Notes: generated by a model not told the origin, from the sequence alone. A stretch of 64,000 bases of DNA from JAUMBM01 sp964441755 (GCA_964441755.1 CAYTVG010000004.1:124001-188000); one strand, 5' to 3'. Counted from the stretch's first letter, positions 33,988 through 43,359 are shown. Translations and numbers: made by a program.

Positions 33988-35763
33988 ATGGCCACTGTTC
34001 GCTACCGCCTGTTGTTTTTCTTCTTATTCGTTACCTCGGCTGCCTTCATGACGAGCTCCTCCCCGCTATGGCAGCAAAAAATAGCCTCGGATTTGCTGAC
34101 AGCCCTCGAAAGCGGACAGGAGCAGGAAGTGCTGATTGTTTTATCCAAAAAGGCCGACCTACAGTTTGCGTACAGCATAAAAGGTAAAGAAGCCAAGGCC
34201 GGCTGGGTGTACAACACCCTCTTACAAACCGCCCGGGAGAGCCAGCAGTCTGTCCGTTCTTTACTAACCCGGCATGGACGTTCTTTTAGGGCGTTCTACA
34301 TAGTGAATGCCCTCTATACGCGCGTTGACCTGCCGCTGGCTCGTCTGCTGGCCGCTGATCCTGCGGTAGCCAGCATTCAGCCCAACCCGTGGACACCTTT
34401 TGATGCCCCCCTGCGGGAGCAGCCTGCCGGGCAGGGACGCGTACTGCTGGAATGGGGTGTAGAACGCATTAATGCCGATGACGTATGGGCGCTTGGTTTC
34501 AATGGACAGGGCGTTGTGGTGGGTGGTCAGGACACGGGTTATGCATGGGATCACCCGGCAATCCGCAACCAATACCGGGGATGGAACGGAGTCGAGGCCA
34601 ATCATCAGTACAACTGGCATGATGCCATACACGCCATAAGCCCACTCCACGGCGACACGACCCTCAATCCCGCCAGTAATCCCTGCGGCATCAGCATTAG
34701 TGCGCCCTGTGATGACCATAACCACGGTACACACACCATGGGCACCATGGTAGGTGATGACGGCCAGGGCAATCAGATTGGTGTAGCTCCTGGTGCAAAA
34801 TGGGTAGGCGTGCGCAATATGGAGCGAGGCTGGGGTAGTCCCGCCTCCTACATCGAAAGCTTTGAGTGGTTTCTGGCGCCCACTGATCTGGAAGGCGAAA
34901 ATCCGCGTCCGGAACTAGCCCCACATGTTATCAACAACTCATGGGGCTGCCCGGCTATGGAAGGTTGTAATCCTGACAACTGGGCTCTCATGAATCAGGC
35001 AGTTGAGGCGCTCCGGGCAGCAGGTGTCGTTGTTGTAGTCTCGGCCGGCAATAGTGGTCCCGGCTGCGGCAGTGTATCGGATCCTGCCTCTATTTTTGAA
35101 GCCTCCTTCACCGTCGGTGCCACCCGCATCAACGACACCATAGCCGGCTACAGCAGCCGCGGTCCCGTTCTTGCCGATGGCAGCCTGCGGCTGAAACCCG
35201 ATGTGACCGCTCCCGGCAGCAATGTACGTTCGTGCATACGCAACGGGCAGTATGCTGCCTTCTCCGGCACCAGTATGGCAGGGCCTCATGTGGCGGGCGC
35301 CGTGGCCCTGCTCATCTCGGCAGTTCCCCAACTCGCCGGTGAAGTAGATACCATAGAAGCTATCCTGCGCAGAACTGCCATTCCTAAATTTAGCAGCCAG
35401 GACTGCAGTGGTATTTCAGGGCAAGACTATCCCAACGCTGTCTATGGCTATGGCAGGATTGACGTCCTGGCCGCCGTACTCGAAGCGCAGCAGGTGATTA
35501 GCAAGACAAGTGAATTTATGGCGACAGCGGCACCCCTGGTTTCACCCAATCCGGTGGGCGAATGGCTGAGAATCTCCTGGGGAGAAACCAATACGTGGAC
35601 CCTGCTCGAAGTCTGGAGTATAGATGGAAGGTTTGTTTGCCGGCAGACGATCGAACAAGGCAACTACACAGAGTTGTCTGTGCGCCAACTAAGTCCGGGC
35701 ACTTATGTCTACAGACTCAGCAACGACCGACAGTCGGTAACCGGCAAGTTTGTACGCAACTAA
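33988..35763 (+). CDS. T9SS-exported subtilisin-like serine protease
   Basis: A 591-residue S8 family peptidase. A signal peptide (to about residue 25) is followed by an inhibitor-like propeptide (about 26-135) and the catalytic domain, with Asp182 in GGQDTGY, His246 in DHNHGTHTMGT and Ser429 in SGTSMAGPHVAG; the oxyanion asparagine lies in INNSWG. A T9SS sorting domain closes the protein (SPNPVGEWLRISW through SPGTYVYRL and VTGKFVRN). It should be secreted and probably surface-held, degrading extracellular protein. All catalytic residues are present. Confidence 0.93.
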   Translation: MATVRYRLLFFFLFVTSAAFMTSSSPLWQQKIASDLLTALESGQEQEVLIVLSKKADLQFAYSIKGKEAKAGWVYNTLLQTARESQQSVRSLLTRHGRSFRAFYIVNALYTRVDLPLARLLAADPAVASIQPNPWTPFDAPLREQPAGQGRVLLEWGVERINADDVWALGFNGQGVVVGGQDTGYAWDHPAIRNQYRGWNGVEANHQYNWHDAIHAISPLHGDTTLNPASNPCGISISAPCDDHNHGTHTMGTMVGDDGQGNQIGVAPGAKWVGVRNMERGWGSPASYIESFEWFLAPTDLEGENPRPELAPHVINNSWGCPAMEGCNPDNWALMNQAVEALRAAGVVVVVSAGNSGPGCGSVSDPASIFEASFTVGATRINDTIAGYSSRGPVLADGSLRLKPDVTAPGSNVRSCIRNGQYAAFSGTSMAGPHVAGAVALLISAVPQLAGEVDTIEAILRRTAIPKFSSQDCSGISGQDYPNAVYGYGRIDVLAAVLEAQQVISKTSEFMATAAPLVSPNPVGEWLRISWGETNTWTLLEVWSIDGRFVCRQTIEQGNYTELSVRQLSPGTYVYRLSNDRQSVTGKFVRN

Positions 35764-35817
35764 CGGCACGACCCTCGTCGGCATCCACAAGCTTATATCA
35801 TTGAAAAAGGAGAACCT

Positions 35818-36057
35818 TCAATGGCTATGGCAACTTGCCTTGATAGCATCTACCAATACATCTGAAGGCTTTTGAGAAGGTAATTTTCGCTTTAGGAAGG
35901 CGCGAAAATGATTTTCGTCAGGAGGGGAAGCAATCGTCTCAAACATCGGTTCTGCAATGGGAACCTCTTCGTGTTTGCTATTGGACAAGTTATCATCTGT
36001 CCCCGGAACAAGTCGGGACGCTACAACTGAAAGATGCTGATTTTTCATCTTACTCAT
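35818..36057 (-). CDS. Small hypothetical protein downstream of the ECF sigma gene
   Basis: A 79-residue protein when started at 36057 (MSKMKNQHLS). It has a C-terminal segment FRAFLKRKLPSQKPSDVLVDAIKASC that resembles short Bacteroidota proteins found beside ECF sigma factors. There is no zinc-finger or membrane segment. It lies 231 bases after the sigma gene on the same strand. It might be a regulator of the sigma factor, but this rests on context only; the reading frame could also be chance. Confidence 0.4.
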   Translation of the reverse strand: MSKMKNQHLSVVASRLVPGTDDNLSNSKHEEVPIAEPMFETIASPPDENHFRAFLKRKLPSQKPSDVLVDAIKASCHSH

Positions 36058-36288
36058 TTTTACATGGCAGCCAACAATCCTGAACCCCGGACTCACCCCT
36101 CTTGCAGGTTCACCAGACAGGCAACAGCTGACAGAAGGGTGTCGAACGACTCCTTTCTGCCGGTTGATAATCCATTCCTGTCTTTTGTGAACTGCTGCAA
36201 CATTCTTTGAGGAGCTTGATCCGGCCACGGGAAATTAGTGAATCCCCCTGGGATGGGTCTTTCGACCGCGACTGCCGGATGGTAGAAG

Positions 36289-36882
36289 TTAATGTTTGAT
36301 GCTGCGGTAATTCGTATATCCTTGCTGGTGAGCAAAGCCTGCCAGGGCCTCACCCAAAATCAATCTGGCTCTGTGGAGGCGAGACCGAACAGTGCCTATC
36401 GGCAGTTCGAGCATCTCCGCAATCTCTTCATACTTAAAGTCCTCCAAATCCGCCATAATCAGTACTATGCGGTACTCTGCCTTAAGCTTTTGCAGGGCTT
36501 CCAGCACCTCATCACTGAGTAAATGCTCCCAACTTTCAATGTCGGAGGTAAGATACTGCGGCGCCTGAGCGCTGCCGTCTTCCCCTTCTCTGATCGTTTC
36601 TGCCACTTGCTCGAAATCGACCTCCTGTGGACGGTTGACGCGGCGGCGGTATTCGTTGATAAAGTAGTTCTTAAGTATGGTAAACAGCCACGCCTTAGGA
36701 TTAGACCCTTCCTGATACCTGCCGATAGACTTGATAGCGCGCAGGTAAGTCTCCTGCACCAAATCCTCAGCCTCCTCCCGACTCCCTGTCAGGTGGTAGG
36801 CAAAATTATAGAGCGGATGAATTACCGGAAGCAGTTCCTGCTCCAGAATCTCTTGATTGTCACGTTGAATCATTGTTTCCAT
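36289..36882 (-). CDS. ECF (RpoE-type) RNA polymerase sigma factor
   Basis: A 197-residue sigma-70 family member. Region 2 is ELLPVIHPLYNFAYHLTGSREEAEDLVQETYLRAIKSIGRYQEGSNPKAWLFTILKNYFINEYRR; region 4 is EALQKLKAEYRIVLIMADLEDFKYEEIAEMLELPIGTVRSRLHRAR. The C-terminal FAHQQGYTNYRS tail is short. It redirects polymerase to a stress or envelope regulon. No classic anti-sigma with zf-HC2 follows; a small protein at 35818-36057 is the only candidate partner. An inverted repeat at 36945-36971 lies in its probable promoter. Confidence 0.93.
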   Translation of the reverse strand: METMIQRDNQEILEQELLPVIHPLYNFAYHLTGSREEAEDLVQETYLRAIKSIGRYQEGSNPKAWLFTILKNYFINEYRRRVNRPQEVDFEQVAETIREGEDGSAQAPQYLTSDIESWEHLLSDEVLEALQKLKAEYRIVLIMADLEDFKYEEIAEMLELPIGTVRSRLHRARLILGEALAGFAHQQGYTNYRSIKH

Positions 36883-37212
36883 GGCGTAGGCAGCTGTTTT
36901 TTGTTAACGCGGGACTACTCCCCGCGCACTTACTATAACGCAGTGAACAAAGCAAGTAATGTACTTTGTTCCTAAATAGTTCCCGATCAGAAAAATTTTT
37001 ATTCCGACTGTCTAATCCGCCCCTGCCGCAGCGGCAATACCAGACTTTCTCCTGTAGGTAAGTAAGGAATTTTTTGCCGGACACAAGCCCGTGCTACTTC
37101 CCGTGTGTTTTTGCATTTTGAAGAATGCGGCCAGTGCAACAAACTGAAACCAAGTTGACATCATACAGGGAGAGAAGCATTCAGCCACTGGTAAGAAACT
37201 CCTGAATATGCT
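36883..37212. other. Intergenic region upstream of the ECF sigma gene
   Basis: 330 bases without a convincing gene. It holds a CGCGGG/CCCGCG hairpin in the sigma leader (36908-36926) and the GAACAAAG...CTTTGTTC inverted repeat. A TTGCTTTG, one base from the -7 consensus, overlaps the left arm on the minus strand. A GC-rich CTGCCGCAGCGGC lies near 37021. Confidence 0.5.
36945..36971. promoter_or_regulatory. Inverted repeat in the ECF sigma promoter region
   Basis: GAACAAAG and CTTTGTTC are separated by 11 bases. The half-sites match those of the palindrome before rng. Overlap with a near-consensus minus-strand -7 box suggests an operator for the sigma gene. Confidence 0.35.
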
Positions 37213-37887
37213 CTAAGACTGCCGCATAACAACATCCGGTTGCAACAGCACCACCTGCTCCATAGGCCGCAGACGCTCTTCAAACCAATGTAAAGGTGCC
37301 CGTGTCTTATCTCCGGTAAGCGTATCGCAAACAAAAAACAAGTAATAAAGCTGCAGCATATCTCCTTCCATACGATCCATAAACCTGTCAAATCGCTGCT
37401 GCGCCTCATCAGACCGTCTGTGCAGATGCTCAAGCCTCCATATGTAGTAGGCTTCGTCATGCCACTCAATAATATCAAGCCAGTGGTCTGGCAGCGGATA
37501 ACGCTCCATGAAGCGCCGTGCCAGCACGCCGTGATGTGCCGACCAGTCTCGTTCTTTTCCCTTGGCTTCCATATATTTGAAAGTATCATGAGCAAAAGCC
37601 ACCACTCGTAATAACTCCCGCTGTGCAGCATCCTGTACAAAGCGGTTGATGTTATCCAGTACCTCCAAAATATGTTTGTATACAGCACCCTCCGGATGGC
37701 CGTAGCGCGGAAAACCCCAGTCCAGCCCTGCTACGAACACAGGTTCTTTCAGCAACATTTCTTCCAATGCTGTCTCGGGCTGCAAAATCAGTGCCCAATC
37801 TTGACTGTCCTTACCCGTTTCCAAATTCATAGGCCTTCTTTTGGGGGTTCGCATCTGTTTACTAAGCGGGATATCAACAGCTTTCAT
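37213..37887 (-). CDS. HD-like phosphohydrolase domain protein
   Basis: A 224-residue soluble protein. Histidines and aspartates fall in an HD-domain order: RYGHPEGAVYKHILEVLDNI, then VVAFAHDTFKYMEAKGK, DWSAHHGVLARRFMERY, and DIIEWHDEAYYIW. HD enzymes hydrolyse phosphate esters such as nucleotides, but the substrate is unknown. The start at 37887 is tentative; an ATG at 37830 (MNLETGKDSQ) would remove a basic N-terminus. It is divergent from the HtrA protease gene across a 473-base gap. Confidence 0.72.
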   Translation of the reverse strand: MKAVDIPLSKQMRTPKRRPMNLETGKDSQDWALILQPETALEEMLLKEPVFVAGLDWGFPRYGHPEGAVYKHILEVLDNINRFVQDAAQRELLRVVAFAHDTFKYMEAKGKERDWSAHHGVLARRFMERYPLPDHWLDIIEWHDEAYYIWRLEHLHRRSDEAQQRFDRFMDRMEGDMLQLYYLFFVCDTLTGDKTRAPLHWFEERLRPMEQVVLLQPDVVMRQS

Positions 37888-38360
37888 CGACGGTAGCTGT
37901 TTGTTGATCGACAGAACTCAAAAATACTGTTGGCTAATATACAAAACGATTTGAAATTGACGTATGTTATCGTAAATACTGTACGAATGTCATTATCTGC
38001 CAACGAAGCCTTTGCTGCATGTACTATAAATTCTACAAACACCACAACCACACGCGCCTATAGGGCGTTGTATTGGCATATATATAGTCTAAGAGCGAGT
38101 TTGGGATTTTCTCACGGAGTCCGGCACGATTTTGGTCCAAGTTTTGACCTTTTTTGCTACATCACAGCATTTGTTCTGTCTGGTGTAAAAATGTCCGACA
38201 GCAGCGTGCTTTTGTCTATGACAGAAAATTCCGAACATACTTTGAGACTAAATAACCACTGTAGTCTGCTCTCTCTGCGGGTGCCGGCTACCCAATCAGT
38301 CCCATTTGAGCTCAATTTTACCTTTTTGATTTTCTAGTTTTTTAACCAAAACAACTAACC
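37888..38360. other. Divergent intergenic region with a repeat element
   Basis: No convincing gene; a 135-codon plus-strand frame at 37930-38337 has no family character and lacks a plausible structure. The right half holds the short inverted-repeat element described at 38085-38250. Confidence 0.55.
38085..38250. repeat. MITE-like intergenic element, copy 1
   Basis: The left end (TAGTCT at 38085, then GTTTGGGATTTTCT) and the reverse complement of the right end (TAGTCT, then GTTCGGAATTTTCT) agree at about 21 of 29 positions without gaps. A related segment of nearly the same length lies at 51814-51955. No coding capacity is seen. Confidence 0.5.
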
Positions 38361-39494
38361 GTGAAAAACAGAGGCATCATGAGACAGTTTGGCATCACCC
38401 TGCTTGCAGGCGTGATGGGCGGATTAATCACACTGGCTGGTATTAACTGGCTGGATATGCGAAAGACAGCCGACACACAGGCCGGCAGCCCGGCCCGGCT
38501 GGTCAACATGTCACCAACAGGAGCAGGGTTTTCACCCTCTTTTGACTTCAAAGAGGCTGCCCGGATTGTCACCCCGGCTGTCGTCCATATCTCAACCCTC
38601 AGCTCCGCGGCTGTCAATCCAATGATGTATTTTTTCCCTGGCAGTGGCGGCAATGTCCCCTACAGTGAAGGCGCTGGTTCGGGTGTCATCTACTCTTCTG
38701 ATGGCTACATCATCACCAACAATCACGTCATTGAGTCTGCAAAAGAAATTAAGGTAACCCTGGCCGATAACCGGGTTTTTGAAGCAAGGCTGATTGGTAA
38801 AGACCCCAAATCTGATCTGGCGGTACTGAAAATCGATGCCCGTGACCTGCCTACACTGGCGCTCGCCAACTCCGACCTGGCCGAAATCGGCGAATGGGTG
38901 CTGGCTGTTGGCAATCCACTGGAACTCAACTCCACCGTCACGGCCGGCATCATCAGTGCCAAGGGTCGCAGTCTGAAACTGCTCCCGGATCGCGATGCCA
39001 TCGAAGCTTTCATCCAGACCGATGCAGCTGTTAATCCGGGCAACAGCGGTGGTGCTTTGGTAGATGCGCAAGGCCGTCTGCTCGGCATCAACACAGCCAT
39101 TGCAACACGTACAGGCACCTTTCAGGGATATTCCTTCGCCATACCTGTCAACCTGGTTGTGCGCATCGCCGATGATATCATTCAGTATGGTTCGTACCAG
39201 CGTGCATTTTTGGGTGTGGAAATATACTCACTCGACGCCAATGCGGCTCGTGAGCTTGATGTAGACATCAATCAGGGGGTTGTCGTGGAACGTGTAGTCG
39301 ACGGTGGCTCAGCTCAATATGCGGGCATTCTGCCCAAGGATATCATCGTCAGCGTCAACGACCGCAACATAAGAGATGTGCCAGAGCTTACCGAGATCGT
39401 AGGCCGCGCCAAGGTAGGAGATACCCTGCAGGTCAGGGTATTGCGCGACGGCAGAGAGGTTGATGTATCCGTCCGTATGAGGGCATCCAAGTAG
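38361..39494 (+). CDS. HtrA/Deg family serine protease with one PDZ domain
   Basis: A 377-residue envelope quality-control protease. The N-terminal hydrophobic segment (FGITLLAGVMGGLITLAGINW) anchors or exports it. The trypsin-like domain has the triad His122 (TNNHVIES), Asp152 (KSDLAVLKID) and Ser229 (NPGNSGGALVD). One PDZ domain follows from about residue 280 (FLGVEIYSLDANAAREL, ILPKDIIVSVNDRNI). One PDZ plus an anchor resembles DegS, but family members with either role occur in Bacteroidota, so I do not assign DegS, DegP or DegQ. The start is a GTG at 38361; an ATG six codons in is the alternative. Confidence 0.93.
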   Translation: MKNRGIMRQFGITLLAGVMGGLITLAGINWLDMRKTADTQAGSPARLVNMSPTGAGFSPSFDFKEAARIVTPAVVHISTLSSAAVNPMMYFFPGSGGNVPYSEGAGSGVIYSSDGYIITNNHVIESAKEIKVTLADNRVFEARLIGKDPKSDLAVLKIDARDLPTLALANSDLAEIGEWVLAVGNPLELNSTVTAGIISAKGRSLKLLPDRDAIEAFIQTDAAVNPGNSGGALVDAQGRLLGINTAIATRTGTFQGYSFAIPVNLVVRIADDIIQYGSYQRAFLGVEIYSLDANAARELDVDINQGVVVERVVDGGSAQYAGILPKDIIVSVNDRNIRDVPELTEIVGRAKVGDTLQVRVLRDGREVDVSVRMRASK

Positions 39495-39555
39495 CATACA
39501 ACTTAAACTGGCTCGTTTCCTGACGATGCCGTCAACGACAAATGAGCCGGCTTCA

Positions 39556-39597
39556 AACACCCTTTCGCGGCCCAAACCGCGAAAGGGTGTTTTTTTT
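39556..39597. terminator. Terminator between HtrA gene and the large OMP gene
   Basis: A perfect 15-bp stem (AACACCCTTTCGCGG and complement) around CCCAAA, followed by eight T on the plus strand. Confidence 0.85.
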
Positions 39598-42500
39598 AAA
39601 AATCCATCCCCAACGAAAGATGCAGCCGCGGCTGTTGAACCGTTTTTGTTTCAACACCCCAGGCGTAATCCACCCGCATGAAGTAACCAAATAGCAGTGC
39701 CCTCGCGCCCACACCATAGCCAGCAATAATAGGATCGCGGAAATACACCACCCGAATCTGTACCGGTGGTGTGGTCACCTGCGCAGGGTCAGGAAAGGTA
39801 GCCGTATTTAAAGGATTTTCGTCGCTGTAGGGATCTGGTCCCGACCAAGCTGTCCCCACATCGAAAAAGCCCACCAGTTGGAAATTTCGCAGAAACGGAG
39901 ACCTGATTCTTTCGGATAAATACCGAAACACAGGGATACGCAACTCGCTGTTAAACAACAAATACGAATTGCCGTTGCGCGCGTTGGAAGAAAACCCGCG
40001 CATACTGTTGGCCAGGGCCGTCAGCCGGTTGTTTTCGTCTCCCACCGGTATACTTGCATTAAAACTGGGTATCAGACTATTGTCGGTATCTCCGAGATAG
40101 TAAAGTATGCGCTGCTGCCCAAAAGATGCAGCCCCCGCTAAGCGGAGTGCCAAGATAGACCGCTTGTCCAGCCGCTGATAGTGTCGCATATCTGCCGATA
40201 CCACCCCCAGATAGCCCGGAGCAAAAGAAAGCCCGTCACCACTGCCAAAAGCGAAGCTTTTATAGGCCTCTATCCACATCTTATACCGAGTACCCTGCCG
40301 CAGATTCATAGCCAGATCAATACTGTTGTCAAACACATACTCCAATCGCAAGCCGACCCTTTGCTCGCGTACAACAGGATTGTCGAGGGCAAAATTGTCT
40401 GTACCCACGTATTGCACCCGGTCGCGCCGCACCGTAGCCGTTGCCCGTACGCTCCTGAAAATGTCCAGCGGATAGCGGACCCCCGCCTGCCCCAGCAGCA
40501 CGTTGGTCTCCCGTCGCCAAGGTACAAAGGCAGCCCCTGACTCTGCAAATCGCATATTGCGCCGATAGACAGAAAAAATCTGATCGAGCCGATGCTTGCG
40601 CTTCTGACCCGTCACATAATACTCTGTACCGTTGAAAGAAGTAGGAACACGCACGCCCCCCTCGATCACATAATCTTCTAACAAGTCCTTGAAATTAGCT
40701 TTCAACAGCACTCCCAGCGGCTGAAAATTAAAGCCGTCACTACTGGCAGCATAGCTATCGAGCCCCTCAAACAAGAGATTGTTGTCCATGTTAAACGAGA
40801 CAAAATCGGTCTGAAAAGCCTCCCTGTAAGGAGTGATATTCCCCTGTTGGAAGATATAATTTCCGGCATCTGCCCGTCGGTAGAAAGGTGACTGTACCAA
40901 CTGTGCCAATGAGGATGAAGGCTGGCTGAGCTCCTGTTCCGTGACCACTTCCTGGTCGGCCACTGTAGGTTCATCCTCAAATCGACTCTGAAACAAATAA
41001 CTATCGATGGATATAGTCTCCAGACTATCCTCCGCAGGTTCTTTCTCCTGTACAGGAATTACCAGTCCCTTTGCCGTATCTGCCGGTGCGGCTGCAGGCA
41101 ACTGCACTGCCGGGCCGCCGGGCTGCGCGTCAGGCGCGTCAGGCGTTTGGCCATGCGTGCGCAGCCGCTGGAAAACCGTTGGTATGAGTCGCGCAGACTG
41201 GCTACTGTCCCTGCTCATGGGTGCCAGCCGAATCCTGTACGAGCGCGTTGAGTCCTGCCACAACTGAGCAAGACGATCTCCTCCTGTAGCCGTAGACTGC
41301 TGCAGGATATTCACTTTATAGTTGGTCATTGGGTAACTGACTGCGCGTTCGCGCATGACAGGTACCAGGCTCACCTCCCGGACCAGGGAGCTGTCGCTGA
41401 CAGTCCACAGGCTGTCCATCGGCAACTGTAAGCGCGTACCGTCATTCAGCACTATCAGCTGTTCATACGAATGAATATACTCCTCAAAACGTCCCAACAC
41501 ACGATTGCTGATACCCGCTGCGTCACTCAGGTAGTAAAAATGACTGCTGTCAACTGCCACTGCTCCGGTTTCGCTTACATCCGGGCTGTTGGTTAGTCGC
41601 ACCAGCGTAGCAGGGCGCCCCTCGAGATTGTAGTAAAAAAGATCATACTGCTGCAAAGGCAGGAGGCTGTCCAGCCGTGTTGACGCCTGCAGCAAGGTAT
41701 CCGGCCGGTTAGAAGCAAAAATCAACCCTGGTCGATTCCGCAGATTGACTGCCACTACCCCCAGATCGTCCCAGGGATCTGCTGTGATGCGCTGTGATTG
41801 CCGCGTAGCCGGAAAATAGAGAAAAACATCAGAAAAACCCCTCACCGTAGCCGACAGTGCCAGCACAGAAGGATTGAGGTAACACATACTATTGACCCGC
41901 TGGTAGTCGGAAGCCAGTGGTTCCACCACCCGTTGTTCCGTACGCACAGCATAGCGAAGCAGCTGCCCTTTGTCGCGGTGCTCATACATAATAGCAAGTT
42001 CCTGTCCGTTGGGATTCCAGGCCAGCAGCGGATAATTGTAGTCGGGGCTCTGCAAGTTATTGCGGAAACCATAGCGAAAAATCCGCTTGCGCTCCATGCT
42101 TCCCAGATCCGTCAAGTACACCTTATACCGACCTATTTCGTTGACGACATAGACCAGTCGCCGGCCGTCAGGACTTATCTCCATAGCCGTCACCGGCAAC
42201 CGCTTCTTGTTGCGGACAGGTACTTCCCTGCCACTGACCTCCTCTCGCATACGCATATCCACTGCGTATCGGTTGCCAAAAAACGCAAGCCAGTCATGCG
42301 CGATGATACCATAGGTTTTTCCGAGCGCATACATAAACCCTTCATCCAGACTCCGGTTGATGCGCGTCACGTACAACAGATAGGATACTGTTGACAAACC
42401 CTGAGCAGAATAGATGTAATACCAGAAAGAGTGCCCGGCAATGGCGGGATGTTCCTTTGCCAGCGCCTCAAAACTGCTGTATCGCCCTGACAGCAGCAAC

Positions 42501-43102
42501 TGCCGCAGTTCATCATCGAGCCGGGTATTCCACTTTTCCCCTACAAAAGCCGTAAGACCCGTCGTAAACCAGTCCGGCAGATTCATCAGGATAGCATTCT
42601 GAACGATCTCCTGCAGGCCGGAGCCATAGAGCATTGCTTCGAGATAAACCCCTGCTATGCCCTCCCGTACCTGCCTGCGGAGGTCATTGTGATCACCGTT
42701 GAAGTAGACAAACACCTTATTGCCCAGGAACTTCGTACGCCCGGCGGCATTGGTAAAAATTTCATCGCTACCCAGATTACTCTGTTTCAGGTCCGTAAGA
42801 TCAACATATACAATGATTTGCACCTTTTCATTCATGCGATGCTCCAGGATGCGTTGCACGTAAGGAAAATCCATCTCCGCCATTTGCACTACTGCCTGCG
42901 CGATATTGCGACCTTCCCCATACCAATAGGTGACAAAATTATCACTCTCATACTTCATCCAGGCGTCGAAATCCCGATGATACTGCACCCTGTTTTTCCC
43001 AAACACAACCTGCGACGTCTGTGCCTTCGCCCCCCCGTCAGCGAGCAGCAAGAGCAGCAGCATGACTGCTTTGAGCATGACCATTGTAGCAATTCTGAGC
43101 AT
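39596..43102 (-). CDS. Propeller plus outer-membrane barrel fusion protein
   Basis: A 1168-residue protein when started at 43102; the frame extends further upstream but only from here does a normal signal peptide follow (LKAVMLLLLLLADGGAKAQ). The first 250 residues resemble a gluzincin peptidase fold (YESDNFVTYWYGEG, QIIVYVDLTDL, LPDWFTTGLTAFVGEKW), but no HExxH is present where expected; the helix reads REGIAGVYLEAML. Residues about 290-560 form a TolB/WD40-like beta-propeller (PDGRRLVYVVNEIGRYKVYL, NPNGQELAIMYEHRDKGQLL). After a linker, residues about 760-1168 are a BamA/D15-type barrel (NLRQGTRYKMWIEAYKSF, GSGDGLSFAPGYLGVVSADMR), ending LHLSLGMDF with the terminal phenylalanine. It is likely an outer-membrane protein with a periplasmic or surface propeller. 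The role is unknown. Confidence 0.8.
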   Translation of the reverse strand: MLRIATMVMLKAVMLLLLLLADGGAKAQTSQVVFGKNRVQYHRDFDAWMKYESDNFVTYWYGEGRNIAQAVVQMAEMDFPYVQRILEHRMNEKVQIIVYVDLTDLKQSNLGSDEIFTNAAGRTKFLGNKVFVYFNGDHNDLRRQVREGIAGVYLEAMLYGSGLQEIVQNAILMNLPDWFTTGLTAFVGEKWNTRLDDELRQLLLSGRYSSFEALAKEHPAIAGHSFWYYIYSAQGLSTVSYLLYVTRINRSLDEGFMYALGKTYGIIAHDWLAFFGNRYAVDMRMREEVSGREVPVRNKKRLPVTAMEISPDGRRLVYVVNEIGRYKVYLTDLGSMERKRIFRYGFRNNLQSPDYNYPLLAWNPNGQELAIMYEHRDKGQLLRYAVRTEQRVVEPLASDYQRVNSMCYLNPSVLALSATVRGFSDVFLYFPATRQSQRITADPWDDLGVVAVNLRNRPGLIFASNRPDTLLQASTRLDSLLPLQQYDLFYYNLEGRPATLVRLTNSPDVSETGAVAVDSSHFYYLSDAAGISNRVLGRFEEYIHSYEQLIVLNDGTRLQLPMDSLWTVSDSSLVREVSLVPVMRERAVSYPMTNYKVNILQQSTATGGDRLAQLWQDSTRSYRIRLAPMSRDSSQSARLIPTVFQRLRTHGQTPDAPDAQPGGPAVQLPAAAPADTAKGLVIPVQEKEPAEDSLETISIDSYLFQSRFEDEPTVADQEVVTEQELSQPSSSLAQLVQSPFYRRADAGNYIFQQGNITPYREAFQTDFVSFNMDNNLLFEGLDSYAASSDGFNFQPLGVLLKANFKDLLEDYVIEGGVRVPTSFNGTEYYVTGQKRKHRLDQIFSVYRRNMRFAESGAAFVPWRRETNVLLGQAGVRYPLDIFRSVRATATVRRDRVQYVGTDNFALDNPVVREQRVGLRLEYVFDNSIDLAMNLRQGTRYKMWIEAYKSFAFGSGDGLSFAPGYLGVVSADMRHYQRLDKRSILALRLAGAASFGQQRILYYLGDTDNSLIPSFNASIPVGDENNRLTALANSMRGFSSNARNGNSYLLFNSELRIPVFRYLSERIRSPFLRNFQLVGFFDVGTAWSGPDPYSDENPLNTATFPDPAQVTTPPVQIRVVYFRDPIIAGYGVGARALLFGYFMRVDYAWGVETKTVQQPRLHLSLGMDF

Positions 43103-43359
43103 GACAGCTTGGTATTTTTTTTTGTAAAAATGGCCGCAGCGGTAAGGCCGGCAGGCTGCACGCAAGTGGCAGCCATGGCAGCGGCCGGGCGGCCGGGGGC
43201 GAATGAGCATGTAAATTATACTATTTATACATTTTGCCCCAATGGTAAGTTGCAAAATAAATATTTTTGTCATCTGCAAAAGCTTTATACCCGCAAAGCC
43301 GCTGCTCAAAGCCGGCTATACACCGGGAAAGCATACTTTCACACACATACCATCCGCTC
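43103..43359. other. Divergent region with GC-rich patch and -7 box
   Basis: Between the barrel fusion and the metallo-hydrolase genes. A GC-rich stretch at 43130-43200 is followed by AT-rich sequence with TATTTTTG at 43262-43269 (plus strand), which would begin a transcript for the hydrolase gene near 43275. Confidence 0.45.

Noticed and set aside
36093..36353. An 86-codon minus-strand frame overlapping the ECF sigma 3' end
   Set aside because: It overlaps the sigma gene in another frame and lacks any family feature.
37930..38337. A 135-codon plus-strand frame upstream of the HtrA gene
   Set aside because: No family character, mixed low-complexity content, and it overlaps the inverted-repeat element; better read as non-coding.
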